From contig CAVONI010000008.1 of the NCBI GenBank assembly GCA_963697285.1, positions 1 to 64,000 of the forward strand: DNA of 64,000 nucleotides, written 5' to 3'. Origin of the DNA: JAEUQQ01 sp963697285. Lineage in GTDB: Bacteria; Acidobacteriota; Vicinamibacteria; Vicinamibacterales; JAFNAJ01. Made by a program: the position numbers and the translations under genes. How positions within the stretch are numbered: position 1 is the stretch's first letter; each line of letters begins with the position of its first letter. This document shows, piece by piece, positions 35,934 to 43,551 of this stretch. A model generated the notes under the pieces. The model had not been told where the DNA came from. It made no database searches and saw only the letters and a list, made by a program, of their open reading frames with translations.

Positions 35934-37007
35934 GTGAGCACGACACACCACATTGCAGTCCTGCCGGGCGACGGGATCGGCCGCGAGGTGACGCCCGAAG
36001 GCATCCGCGTCGTCGATGCGGTGGCGAAGCGCCACCACATCGGCATCGAGTGGCACCATCACGACTGGGCGAGCTGCGACTGGTACACGCAGCACGGCGA
36101 GATGATGCCGGCCAAGTGGCGCGACCACCTCGCGCCGATGGATGCGATCTTCTTCGGTGCCGTCGGCTGGCCGGCCACCGTGCCCGACCACATCTCGCTG
36201 TGGGGGTCCCTGCTGAAGTTCCGTCGCGAGTTCGATCAGTACGTGAACCTGCGACCGTGCCGGCTCATGCCGGGCATCCCGTCGCCCCTCGCCGGGCGTG
36301 CGCCGGGCGACATCGACTTCTACGTGGTCCGCGAGAACACCGAGGGTGAGTACTCGAGCATCGGCGGTCGCATCTTCGAGGGCACCGAGCGCGAGACGGT
36401 GATCCAGGAAACGGTCATGACCCGCTTCGGCATCGATCGCGTGCTTCGCTACGCGTTCGAGCTCGCGGCGCGGCGGCCGAAGCGCCACCTCACGTCGGCG
36501 ACCAAGAGCAACGGCATCTCGATCACGATGCCCTTCTGGGACGAGCGCGTCGCTGCCATGGCCGCGCAGTATCCGGCGGTGCGCGTCGACAAGTACCACA
36601 TCGACATCCTGACCGCGCAGTTCGTCCTGCACCCCGACCGGTTCGACGTCGTCGTGGCGAGCAACCTGTTCGGCGACATCCTCTCGGACCTCGGGCCGGC
36701 GTGCACGGGGACGATCGGCATCGCGCCGAGCGCCAACATCAATCCCGATCGGACCGCGCCGTCGCTCTTCGAGCCGGTGCACGGATCGGCACCCGACATC
36801 GCCGGGAAGGGCATTGCCAACCCCATCGGGATGATCTGGTCAGGGGCGCTGATGCTCGAGCACCTGGGACACGCCGAGGCTGCCGCAGACATCGTCGCCG
36901 CAATCGAGCGGACGCTCGCGGAACCCGAAGCGCCCCGCACGCCGGATATTGGCGGCCGTGCGACGACGGCCGACCTGGGACGTGCGATCGCGGAGGCCGT
37001 GGGTTAG
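35934..37007 (+). CDS. Tartrate dehydrogenase / isopropylmalate-dehydrogenase-like enzyme
   Basis: 357 aa from a GTG at 35934. IAVLPGDGIGREVTPEG starts the beta-decarboxylating dehydrogenase fold. FGAVGWPATVPDHISLWGSL is characteristic of the tartrate branch (TtuC/YeaU). The substrate Arg is in LRPCRLMPG, and YVVRENTEGEYSS and LFGDILSDL carry substrate and metal residues. The dinucleotide loop is FEPVHGSAPDIAGKGIANP. It probably oxidises a 2-hydroxyacid (tartrate or malate type) with NAD. Coupling to the dehalogenase one base upstream suggests a hydroxy-acid route from haloacid, which is inference. Confidence 0.75.
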   Translation: MSTTHHIAVLPGDGIGREVTPEGIRVVDAVAKRHHIGIEWHHHDWASCDWYTQHGEMMPAKWRDHLAPMDAIFFGAVGWPATVPDHISLWGSLLKFRREFDQYVNLRPCRLMPGIPSPLAGRAPGDIDFYVVRENTEGEYSSIGGRIFEGTERETVIQETVMTRFGIDRVLRYAFELAARRPKRHLTSATKSNGISITMPFWDERVAAMAAQYPAVRVDKYHIDILTAQFVLHPDRFDVVVASNLFGDILSDLGPACTGTIGIAPSANINPDRTAPSLFEPVHGSAPDIAGKGIANPIGMIWSGALMLEHLGHAEAAADIVAAIERTLAEPEAPRTPDIGGRATTADLGRAIAEAVG

Positions 37008-37011
37008 GTCG

Positions 37012-37476
37012 CTACGTGCGCGACCCCCGTAAGGGTGCACGCGAACGCTGGCGTGCGAGCGCACGCGTCAATGCGCTGGCTGCCTCGTTGAGGCGGTCAT
37101 CGAAACTCGAGAACCTGGCGCCCGTGACGCCAACTCCCCGTGCCACCTCGGCGTACGACGCCAGGTGCACGCTGTCGTAGCCGCAGAGGCCGTAGCGCTC
37201 GGCCAGTTCCCCTGCATCGCGGCAGACAGCCGTTGTCGCCCCAATCGCCAGATAGGCAGGCCAGTCGGCTTCGAACGCACGCTTGACCCTGGTGAAGTCC
37301 GTGGCACGAAGGGTGCGGTCGCGACGTCGGCGCGCGAGCGCCGCGCGCAGTTCCGGGTACGCGACCATCGATGTCGCCACGACGTCCGCGTCGCGCACCA
37401 GGCCGCGGACCGTTTCCGACCCGGTTTCCGCGACGTAGAGCTTCACGATGCTGCTCGTATCGAGGTAAAGAATCAT
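37012..37476 (-). CDS. PIN-domain toxin (VapC-like)
   Basis: 154 aa. LYLDTSSIVKLYV gives the first Asp, MVAYPELRAAL the Glu, LCGYDSVHLAS the central Asp and FSSFDDRLNEAA the last Asp. All four acidic residues of the PIN nuclease site are present. Its start overlaps the antitoxin stop by 4 bases (ATGA). This is the second PIN module within 5 kb. Confidence 0.85.
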   Translation of the reverse strand: MILYLDTSSIVKLYVAETGSETVRGLVRDADVVATSMVAYPELRAALARRRRDRTLRATDFTRVKRAFEADWPAYLAIGATTAVCRDAGELAERYGLCGYDSVHLASYAEVARGVGVTGARFSSFDDRLNEAASALTRALARQRSRAPLRGSRT

Positions 37477-37754
37477 CGTCGGTCGTGGAGGACGGTGTCA
37501 GACATCGAGGCGCCGCCCGTGAGAGTGACGCCGTATGCTGTCCCCGACGGCTTTCCGCCCGACCACTCACCACGCCCCCCGGCCACGAGCGTGCGAGCCC
37601 AGGCGAGGCCTGGCGACGCGTCGGGCAGATCCACCGGGACGATGGTGGCAATGGGCATCCCACGCTCGGTGACTACGAGCCGTGAACCCGCCTGCACACG
37701 TCGCAGGTGGCTGCTCAGGTGTGCCTTGAGATCTCGAATACCCACCGTTGCCAT
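37473..37754 (-). CDS. Phd/YefM-type antitoxin
   Basis: 93 aa from the ATG at 37754, with GGGAGG close upstream; an in-frame ATG at 37769 would add five residues. MATVGIRDLKAHLSSHLRRV, followed by QAGSRLVVTERGMPIATIVP, is the Phd/YefM fold that dimerises and binds DNA. The C-terminal part would wrap the toxin. A spaced inverted repeat upstream is the likely operator. Overlap with the toxin gene supports coupling. Confidence 0.8.
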   Translation of the reverse strand: MATVGIRDLKAHLSSHLRRVQAGSRLVVTERGMPIATIVPVDLPDASPGLAWARTLVAGGRGEWSGGKPSGTAYGVTLTGGASMSDTVLHDRR

Positions 37755-37768
37755 CCGCCCTCCCGGCA

Positions 37769-37801
37769 TGTGACCACAAAGGTAGCATGGTTGTAGTCAC
37801 A
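37769..37801. promoter_or_regulatory. Spaced inverted repeat, predicted operator of the Phd-VapC pair
   Basis: TGTGACCACAA (37769-37779) and TTGTAGTCACA (37791-37801) are inverted repeats matching at 10 of 11 positions. Their centres are 22 bp apart, about two helical turns, directly upstream of the antitoxin start. Confidence 0.5.
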
Positions 37802-37819
37802 ATGGCCGAGCGCCGGATG

Positions 37820-38661
37820 TCAGCCCTGCCTGCGCGCCAGCGCCGCGCGCGCCATGCGGTCGACCAGCCGCGGTGCGATGAGCTTCAGCCAGAGCCCCAC
37901 CTGGCCCTGCGCGGTCATCACCAGGTCACGCCGTCGAGCCCGCATCGCTGCGGCGATCCGCTGCGCGCATTCCTCGACCGGCATCGCGCCGCGCTCCTCG
38001 AGGCCCGACACGCCCGCGGGCTCACCCTGCGCATTCAGCCCACGCCGGCGGATCTCGGTAGCCACGACCCCGGGGTAGGCGATGAGCACCGAGACGCCGT
38101 GTTCCTCGGCCTCCACCCGTAACGCCTCGAGGAAACCCGTCTGCGCGAACTTGCTCGCGCAGTACGTCGTTCGTGCCGGCACGCCCGTCTTGCCCGCAAG
38201 CGACGACACCCCGACGATGAGCCCGCGCGTGCGCTTCAGGGCGGGATACGCGTAACGCGTGCACAGCACGGTGCCGAGACAGTTGACGCGCCACAGACGT
38301 TCGAATGTCGTGAAATCGGCGAGATCGTCGAAGCGCGCGTGCATCGAGATGCCGGCGTTGTTGACGAGCACGTGGATGTCACCGAATTCGCCGAGCGCGC
38401 GATCGATCAGCGTGCGGCAGTCTTCGTCTCGCGAGACGTCTGCCGCGACGGCAAGCACCCGTGCCCCGTGCTGTCGGCACTGGTCTGCGACCTGCTGCAG
38501 GCGGTCGAGCCCGCGTGCGGCCAGCACGAGATTCGGCCGCTCCACGGCGAGGTGCCGCGCCAGCGCCGCGCCGATGCCGTCCGAAGCACCGGTGATGACA
38601 ACGGTCTTGCCTGTGAAGGCGGATTCGCGCCTGCCGTCAGCGCGGTCGCTCGTCGCGGACA
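37820..38661 (-). CDS. Short-chain dehydrogenase/reductase
   Basis: 280 aa from the ATG at 38661. The Rossmann motif is TGASDGIGAALA, NNAGIS is present, the catalytic Ser is in VGVSSLAGK and the YxxxK is in TYCASKFAQ. PGVVATEI is the usual post-catalytic segment. This is a classical SDR with an NAD(P) site; the substrate is unknown. The start lies inside the end of the MobA-like gene (25-bp overlap), so the two are coupled. Confidence 0.85.
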
Positions 38662-39272
38662 TCTGCCCCCTCCAGTTCCCGGTACACGTCACGTGTATCC
38701 ACGTCCACCAGCACGCCCCGGTTCGTCGTCGGCACGAACACCTGGCGCGCCTCGAAGGCGCGCAGCACGCCCTTCGCACCGTCAGGCAGGACACCGTGCA
38801 GCAGCATCTCGAATGTCTCGCGCGCGAAGATGACGGGGTGCCCGTGCCGCCCATCGCACGCGGGCCTGACGACGGGCGCTGTCGTCATGTCGAAGGCGTC
38901 CAGCATGTCGCGCACGGTGTGCGCGTCGATCAGCGGATGATCCACCAGCGCGACGACCGCGGCCTCGACCCTGCCGTCGTCAACGAGTTCTGCGAGCCCG
39001 ACGCGCAGCGACGACAACTGATCGCCGCCAGCGTCGGAATTGCGCACGACTCGGAGGGCAGGCTCTTCGCCGGGCCCTGACGCACCTGACGCCAGGTGCG
39101 CCACGATGGCGTCGTGGTGCACGCCGGTGACCACGACGATGTCATCGACGCCCGCCGCTCGTACGACACGCACGATGCGCGCGAGAAACGTCTCGCCATC
39201 GATCGTGAGGAGGGCCTTGGGGCTCCCCATGCGGCTCGACGCCCCCCCGGACAGTACGATCGCGGCAATCAT
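38637..39272 (-). CDS. MobA/MocA-like nucleotidyltransferase
   Basis: 211 aa from the ATG at 39272. MIAAIVLSGGASSRMGSPKALL is the NTP-binding signature of molybdenum-cofactor guanylyl/cytidylyltransferases, followed by VVVTGVHHDAI, ALVDHPLID and GRHGHPVIF. The HPxxF block favours the cytidylyltransferase (MocA) branch. It would attach a nucleotide to the molybdopterin cofactor, but no molybdoenzyme is nearby. The gene overlaps the SDR gene. Confidence 0.7.
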   Translation of the reverse strand: MIAAIVLSGGASSRMGSPKALLTIDGETFLARIVRVVRAAGVDDIVVVTGVHHDAIVAHLASGASGPGEEPALRVVRNSDAGGDQLSSLRVGLAELVDDGRVEAAVVALVDHPLIDAHTVRDMLDAFDMTTAPVVRPACDGRHGHPVIFARETFEMLLHGVLPDGAKGVLRAFEARQVFVPTTNRGVLVDVDTRDVYRELEGADVRDERPR

Positions 39273-39330
39273 CAGCGAGCAGTTGTCTTCCGTCTCCCCC
39301 TGGCCTGTCAACGGGGGTATCATCCACTCT

Positions 39331-39777
39331 GTGGCCGACGACGCGCTGGCAACACCTGCTGCCCCTGAGACTCCACCCAAGCCACACACGCTGACGTGTC
39401 AGCGTTGTGGCTCCGCGATGGACCTTCGCGATCCTGAACCCGGTGCCCCCTGGGCCCCCCAGCAGTTCTGGGTCTGCCCGCGCTGTGCCCGGCACTTCTG
39501 GACGACGCATCCGGCAGCGACGGTGGCTCCGCCAAAGCCGCCGGCACCACCGGCGAAGGCCGCCGCACCGGCAGCGAAGCCTGCCGTCGCGAAACCTGCG
39601 GCGGCCGCTCCTGCGCCCCCGGCCGAGTCGGCACCCGCTGCGGCAGCGTCCCCGGCGCCCGCGACGTCAGCCCCAGACGCGGCGACCGCCGCCTCCGAGG
39701 CTCCGCCTGCTCCTGCGGCGACCCCGGCCGTGTCGTCCGCTGCGCCCGACAAGGTGGCGCCCGGTGCTTCATCGTGA
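39331..39777 (+). CDS. Zinc-ribbon protein with Ala/Pro-rich tail
   Basis: 148 aa from the GTG at 39331. LTCQRCGSAMDL and WVCPRCARHFW give two CxxC knuckles of a zinc ribbon at about residues 20-60. The remaining 90 residues are almost only Ala, Pro, Lys, Ser and Thr, a disordered linker-like tail. No family is recognised. The stop overlaps the next start (GTGA), so it is coupled to the acidic protein. Confidence 0.5.
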   Translation: MADDALATPAAPETPPKPHTLTCQRCGSAMDLRDPEPGAPWAPQQFWVCPRCARHFWTTHPAATVAPPKPPAPPAKAAAPAAKPAVAKPAAAAPAPPAESAPAAAASPAPATSAPDAATAASEAPPAPAATPAVSSAAPDKVAPGASS

Positions 39778-40022
39778 AGCACGGTGCCACGCCCCGGCCA
39801 TCACCGCAGGCGCCGCCGAGCGGCGCGTGCGCGCAGGCGTCGCGACTCTCCGACATCCCGTGGGACAACGACGAGGACGAGGAGGACGACGATGACGAGT
39901 CGGACGACGACGAGGACGATGACGAGGAGGAGGCGCCGGAGTGGATCCTCGACCGTGCCGGTTCAGTCCTTGACTCAGTCGCAGTGAACGACCTAGACTG
40001 CCGACAACCTAACTGGAACTAG
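39774..40022 (+). CDS. Small strongly acidic protein
   Basis: 82 aa from the GTG at 39774, which overlaps the previous stop. Residues about 31-53 are almost entirely Asp and Glu, then APEWILDRAGSVLDSV. The short conserved-looking C-terminus after the acidic run may be a docking motif. The function is unknown; acidic runs can mimic nucleic acid or bind basic partners. Confidence 0.5.
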   Translation: MKHGATPRPSPQAPPSGACAQASRLSDIPWDNDEDEEDDDDESDDDEDDDEEEAPEWILDRAGSVLDSVAVNDLDCRQPNWN

Positions 40023-40155
40023 CCAGCATGCGCGGAAGTGTCAGGTGCACGCCCGCGCGAGGCTCGGAGCCCGTGAGCTGAGGATCGGTCACGCGGTTGC
40101 TTCGTCCTCCCCGAGAATCGGTTTCGAGGAGGAGTCCGTTCGGAGGATTCGGGTC

Positions 40156-40359
40156 ATGCCATCGGGAACCATTGCTCGCCTGCTCATCGACAAGGGCTTC
40201 GGCTTCATCCGCGACGAAAGCGGAACGGAGCATTTCTTCCACCGGAGCTCGGTGCGCGGGTCGGTCTTCGAGATGCTCCGTGAAGGCCAGCGCGTCGAGT
40301 ACGTGCAGGAAGACTCGCCCAAGGGTCCACGGGCGGGCGAAGTTCGCGTCGTCGACTAG
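40156..40359 (+). CDS. Cold-shock-like (CspA fold) nucleic-acid-binding protein
   Basis: 67 aa with GGAGG 9 bases before the ATG at 40156. GTIARLLIDKGFGFIRDESG carries the RNP1-like KGFGFI, and EHFFHRSSV is the RNP2-like FFH segment, as in cold-shock domains. The usual Lys-Trp-Phe at the start is replaced by Arg-Leu-Leu, so it is a divergent member. It would bind single-stranded RNA or DNA. Confidence 0.8.
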   Translation: MPSGTIARLLIDKGFGFIRDESGTEHFFHRSSVRGSVFEMLREGQRVEYVQEDSPKGPRAGEVRVVD

Positions 40360-40415
40360 CAGAATGCCGGGATCGGCAGCCTCTGCGCCCGGGAGATTCC
40401 CCGCGCTGAGACTGC

Positions 40416-40512
40416 GGAAGCGAACGGGGCCCGGTGGCCCTCCCGGTCTTCAAAATCGGTCGCTCCCCGCTCTGTCGGGGGGGCTGGGTTCGACTCCCAG
40501 GCGCTTCCGCCA
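40416..40512 (+). tRNA. selC: tRNA-Sec (anticodon TCA)
   Basis: 97 nt with an encoded CCA. The acceptor is GGAAGCG / CGCTTCC plus the eighth position typical of tRNA-Sec, with G as discriminator before CCA. The anticodon loop is CTTCAAAA, reading UGA. A long variable arm (CGCTCCCCGC ... GCGGGGGGGC-like) and a T arm CTGGG-TTCGACT-CCCAG follow. Length, long variable arm and UCA anticodon together identify selC. The organism should therefore have selA, selB and selD and at least one selenoprotein, none of which I see in this window. Confidence 0.93.
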
Positions 40513-40522
40513 AACCGAACGA

Positions 40523-41231
40523 CTAACCGCGTACGGCCAGGCGTGCCAGTGCTGCGAGCACGCCCTGGGTGTCGGCCAGGTCGGGCAACACTACCTCTGC
40601 GCCCGTTTCGACGAGCGCAGCCTCACTGAACGGCCCCGTCGCCACTGCCACGGCGCGCGCGCCGTTGTTGTGCGCGCACGCCACGTCGTGCGGCGTATCG
40701 CCGATCACCACGACGTCGGCATGCGTCAAGCCAGTCAATCCGACCTCGTTGGCCCGCTGCATCGCGACGGGTAGCAAGTCGTCGCGATTGCTGGTCGCGT
40801 CTCCGTACGCTCCCCACGCGGAATCGCCGCCAGAGATCGAAGTACCCGAGCTTCACCTCGGCACCACGGGCGAAGTTGCCGGTCAGCAGGGCGACATGCA
40901 CGCCCGGAATGGCGTCGAGCGCGTCGAGGAGCGGGGCAATCCCCGGCAGCACCCGCTTGGCGGGATGATCGACGTCGAGTTCCACGCGCAGCCGGTCGAG
41001 ATAGCGGTCGCGAAACGCCCCAATCCAAGCCTCGTCTGCAACGTGCGAGGGCGCAAACCTCGCGAGAACCTCGGCGATGATGGCGCGATCGGTGCGTCCA
41101 GCCAGCGCGACGTCGGCCAGGGCGTCGCCAATCGACAACGTCTCGCGAAACGCGTGGTTCATCGCCCGCACCCCGGCGCGGCCGGTCAGGATCAGCGTGC
41201 CGTCGATGTCGAACAGGATCAGTTGCGGCAT
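40523..41231 (-). CDS. HAD-family phosphatase, frame broken once
   Basis: About 235 aa if intact. From the ATG at 41231: LILFDIDGTLILTGRAGVRA is HAD motif I with the nucleophile Asp, and HVALLTGNFARGAEVKL is motif II (Thr). One extra base near 40822 shifts the frame. The next frame continues RDDLLPVAMQRANEVG and HADVVVIGDTPHDVACAH, which holds motif IV. It hydrolyses a phosphoester such as phosphoglycolate (Gph-like); the exact substrate is unknown. The neighbour at 41237 is on the same strand. Confidence 0.7.
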
Positions 41232-41236
41232 GGGTG

Positions 41237-41966
41237 TCACATGCTGAACCAGCGCTGCCACCAGCGCGGTTCGGCGAGTTGGCCGGTGGCGGGTTGGAGC
41301 GTCAACGCCCGCGTCGCCACGACCTGGGTGAACGCCTGGTCGTTCGAGATCAGGAGCGCCGTCAGGCGCCGCGACTCGCAGACGTGGACGACAACCGCCG
41401 CGAGCGCGGGCGCGTCGGTGGCCGCCAGGCCCAGGGTCGGATGTTCGAGCAGCAGCAGCTGCGGATCGAGCGCGAGCGACCTGGCGAGATGCACACGCAT
41501 CCGAACATCCGGTGCGGCGTCACCGATCGGGAGGTCGAGGACCGTCCGGTGCAATGCCGACCTCGTCGGCGAGGGCCGTCACGCGTGCCGCGACGTCTGC
41601 CGGCAGGTCGTCGATGGCCAGCGAAAACGGGATGGCCAGGTTCTGCCGCACCGACGAGCCCTCGAGCAGCACGGCGCGCGCCGTGACGATCCCGAACTGC
41701 TCGAGCGAGGCGAGCCACGCGTCGGCGTCGGGGATGTCGGCGGTCGAGCGCCCGTTGACCCGCACCTCGCCCTGATCGGGCGTCGATGCACCGTTGATGA
41801 GGTTGACGAGGACTTCGGCGCCGGCGGCATCGATGCCCGAGATCGCGACACGCTCACCGGTATCGACGCGCAGCGACGCAATGCGCAACGGCCGCAGCCC
41901 GTGATAGTCCTTGACGATGCCGTGCAGCTCGATGGCTGCCACACGTGACGTGTGCGAGGAAGTCAT
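41237..41966 (-). CDS. Degenerate ABC-type ATPase-like protein, frame broken once
   Basis: About 242 aa if intact. The overall order follows an ABC ATPase (IELHGIVKDYHGLRPLRIAS, then a Walker A region, a Q-loop region, a signature region and Walker B). But Walker A reads SGIDAAGAEVL, with no GKS/T. Walker B reads LLLLEHPTLGL in place of LLLLDEPT, and the signature LSGGQ is replaced by PDVRMRV. One extra base near 41553 breaks the frame between GIA and TVLDLP. Loss of the Walker A lysine suggests a pseudo-ATPase; a regulatory or heterodimer partner role is inference. The gene is 5 bp from the HAD gene. Confidence 0.6.
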
Positions 41967-42032
41967 GTCGAGAGTGTCAGGCGACGCGATGGGCGCCGGG
42001 CCGGAGCGCGACCACGCGACGCGGAGTCAGCG

Positions 42033-43007
42033 TCACGGGCGCGACGAGCGGCTCGCCGGCGCCGTGGGCTTCGCCACAGCCCCGCTGCGCGCATTGAGGG
42101 CGCGGAACTCGGCCACCAGCAGGTCCATGTGCTGCTTCTCTTCGTCGGCGAACTCCAGGAAGATGCGCTTGCCCTCCGAGTCCTCGAATCGCTCGCCGTA
42201 CTTCTTGAAGAACCTGTGCGACCCGCGCTCGCAGCGGATGCCGATCAGCAAGGCCTTCCGATCGTCGACGCCCTGGGCCAGTTCCTCGACGCCTGCCGCG
42301 AAGATGCCGTTTGCGGCCCCCTTGAAGAACAGGAACGTCGGCCGTGACTCGAGGTGCGGGTCTTCGGCAAGCAACTCCCGGTAGCGCTTCTGGAGTGTGC
42401 CGAGGTGTTCCTTCTCTTCGTCGGCGAGCTTCAGGAAGATCTGCCGGCCGCGCGCGTCGCGGGCGCTGCGGGCGGCGTGCGTGTAGAACGCCAGGCCGCT
42501 CTGCTCGGTGGCGATGGCCACGCGGAGCGCATCGCGCGCGAACAACCGTTCAGTGGACCCTTCTTCGATCCGCGACGAGGCGCCCGTCCGGCATTGCTCG
42601 CAGACACCGTGCACCTGGATGGTGGCCTGGCGCGCCTGGAATCCGCGCGACTCGACCACCTCGTCGAGCATCGACTCGATGTCGGAGCTCAGGAACTCGA
42701 ACGATCCGTGGCAGGTCTCGCAGATGAGGTGGAAGTGCCGCGGATGTCGGTACGAGCGTTCGTACCGCGAGCGCCCCTCACCGAAGTCGACCTTCTGCGC
42801 GATGTTCGCGTCGACCATCCACTGCAGCGTGCGGTAGATGGTGGCCCGGCTGATACGGCTGTCGGTCTTGCGGATCAACGCGACGAGGTCGTCGGCCGTC
42901 AGGTGCCCGTCCTGCGCCAGGAAGATCTCCACAATGCAGTCGCGCTTGCTCGACCGCTTCGATCCGGCAGGTCGGCGACTTGCGACGAAGGCAGCAGGCG
43001 AGTCCAT
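42033..43007 (-). CDS. Fur-family repressor fused to a ferritin/rubrerythrin-like domain
   Basis: 324 aa. Residues 1-145 are a Fur-type regulator: the recognition region RISRATIYRTLQWMV, the metal site YRHPRHFHLICETCH, and zinc cysteines C97xxC100 and C136xxC139. Residues about 155-305 are a four-helix di-iron domain: E168 in ATEQSGLAF, E198-H201 in EEKEH, E260 in RCERGSH and E290-H293 in EEKQH. A repressor that senses metal or peroxide and also holds a di-iron centre could sense iron or redox state in one chain. The Fe-S carrier gene lies just upstream on the same strand. Confidence 0.8.
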   Translation of the reverse strand: MDSPAAFVASRRPAGSKRSSKRDCIVEIFLAQDGHLTADDLVALIRKTDSRISRATIYRTLQWMVDANIAQKVDFGEGRSRYERSYRHPRHFHLICETCHGSFEFLSSDIESMLDEVVESRGFQARQATIQVHGVCEQCRTGASSRIEEGSTERLFARDALRVAIATEQSGLAFYTHAARSARDARGRQIFLKLADEEKEHLGTLQKRYRELLAEDPHLESRPTFLFFKGAANGIFAAGVEELAQGVDDRKALLIGIRCERGSHRFFKKYGERFEDSEGKRIFLEFADEEKQHMDLLVAEFRALNARSGAVAKPTAPASRSSRP

Positions 43008-43079
43008 GGAGACGAACGCACGAGAGGCCCGCGCACCTGCCCGATGAGGCAGGTGGCGAGCCCCGTGTGCGAAGCGGTG

Positions 43080-43409
43080 TCAGGCGCTGAACGACGAGCC
43101 GCACCCGCAGGTCGACTTCGCGTTCGGGTTGCGGATGGTGAAGCCTCCGCCGGCGACGTTGTCGACGAAGTCGACCTCGGCACCCTTCAGGTAGCGGACG
43201 CTGATGGGGTCGATGTAGAGCTTGACGCCATTCGACTCGAACACCATGTCGGCGTCAGGCGTGGCGCCGTTCTCCTCGATGATGAGTCCGTATTGGAACC
43301 CCGAGCACCCACCGCCCTGCACGAATACGCGGAGGCCGGCACCCGGCTTCTGTTCTTCGGCGAGGAGTTCACTGATCTTCTCGGCCGCGAGTGTCGTCAC
43401 GTTGACCAT
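43080..43409 (-). CDS. A-type Fe-S cluster carrier (ErpA/IscA-like)
   Basis: 109 aa from the ATG at 43409. QGGGCSGFQYGL gives Cys35 and TCGCGSSFSA gives Cys101 and Cys103, the three ligands of A-type carriers. VRYLKGAEVDFVDNV is the usual central block. It delivers [4Fe-4S] or [2Fe-2S] clusters to apo-proteins in the cytoplasm. A TATACT -10 box lies upstream at 43456-43461 (minus strand). Confidence 0.85.
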   Translation of the reverse strand: MVNVTTLAAEKISELLAEEQKPGAGLRVFVQGGGCSGFQYGLIIEENGATPDADMVFESNGVKLYIDPISVRYLKGAEVDFVDNVAGGGFTIRNPNAKSTCGCGSSFSA

Positions 43410-43551
43410 GCTTGTCGTCTCTCTTTCGGCGCCGGTCGGCCGGCACAACGTTCCCAGTATAGCCTTTGATTCCGGGCCCCCAGTCCAAGATTCACCCCAC
43501 CGGTGACGGGCACCGGATGCTGCCGCATGGCCCGGGGGGGCGTGGTGCCGC

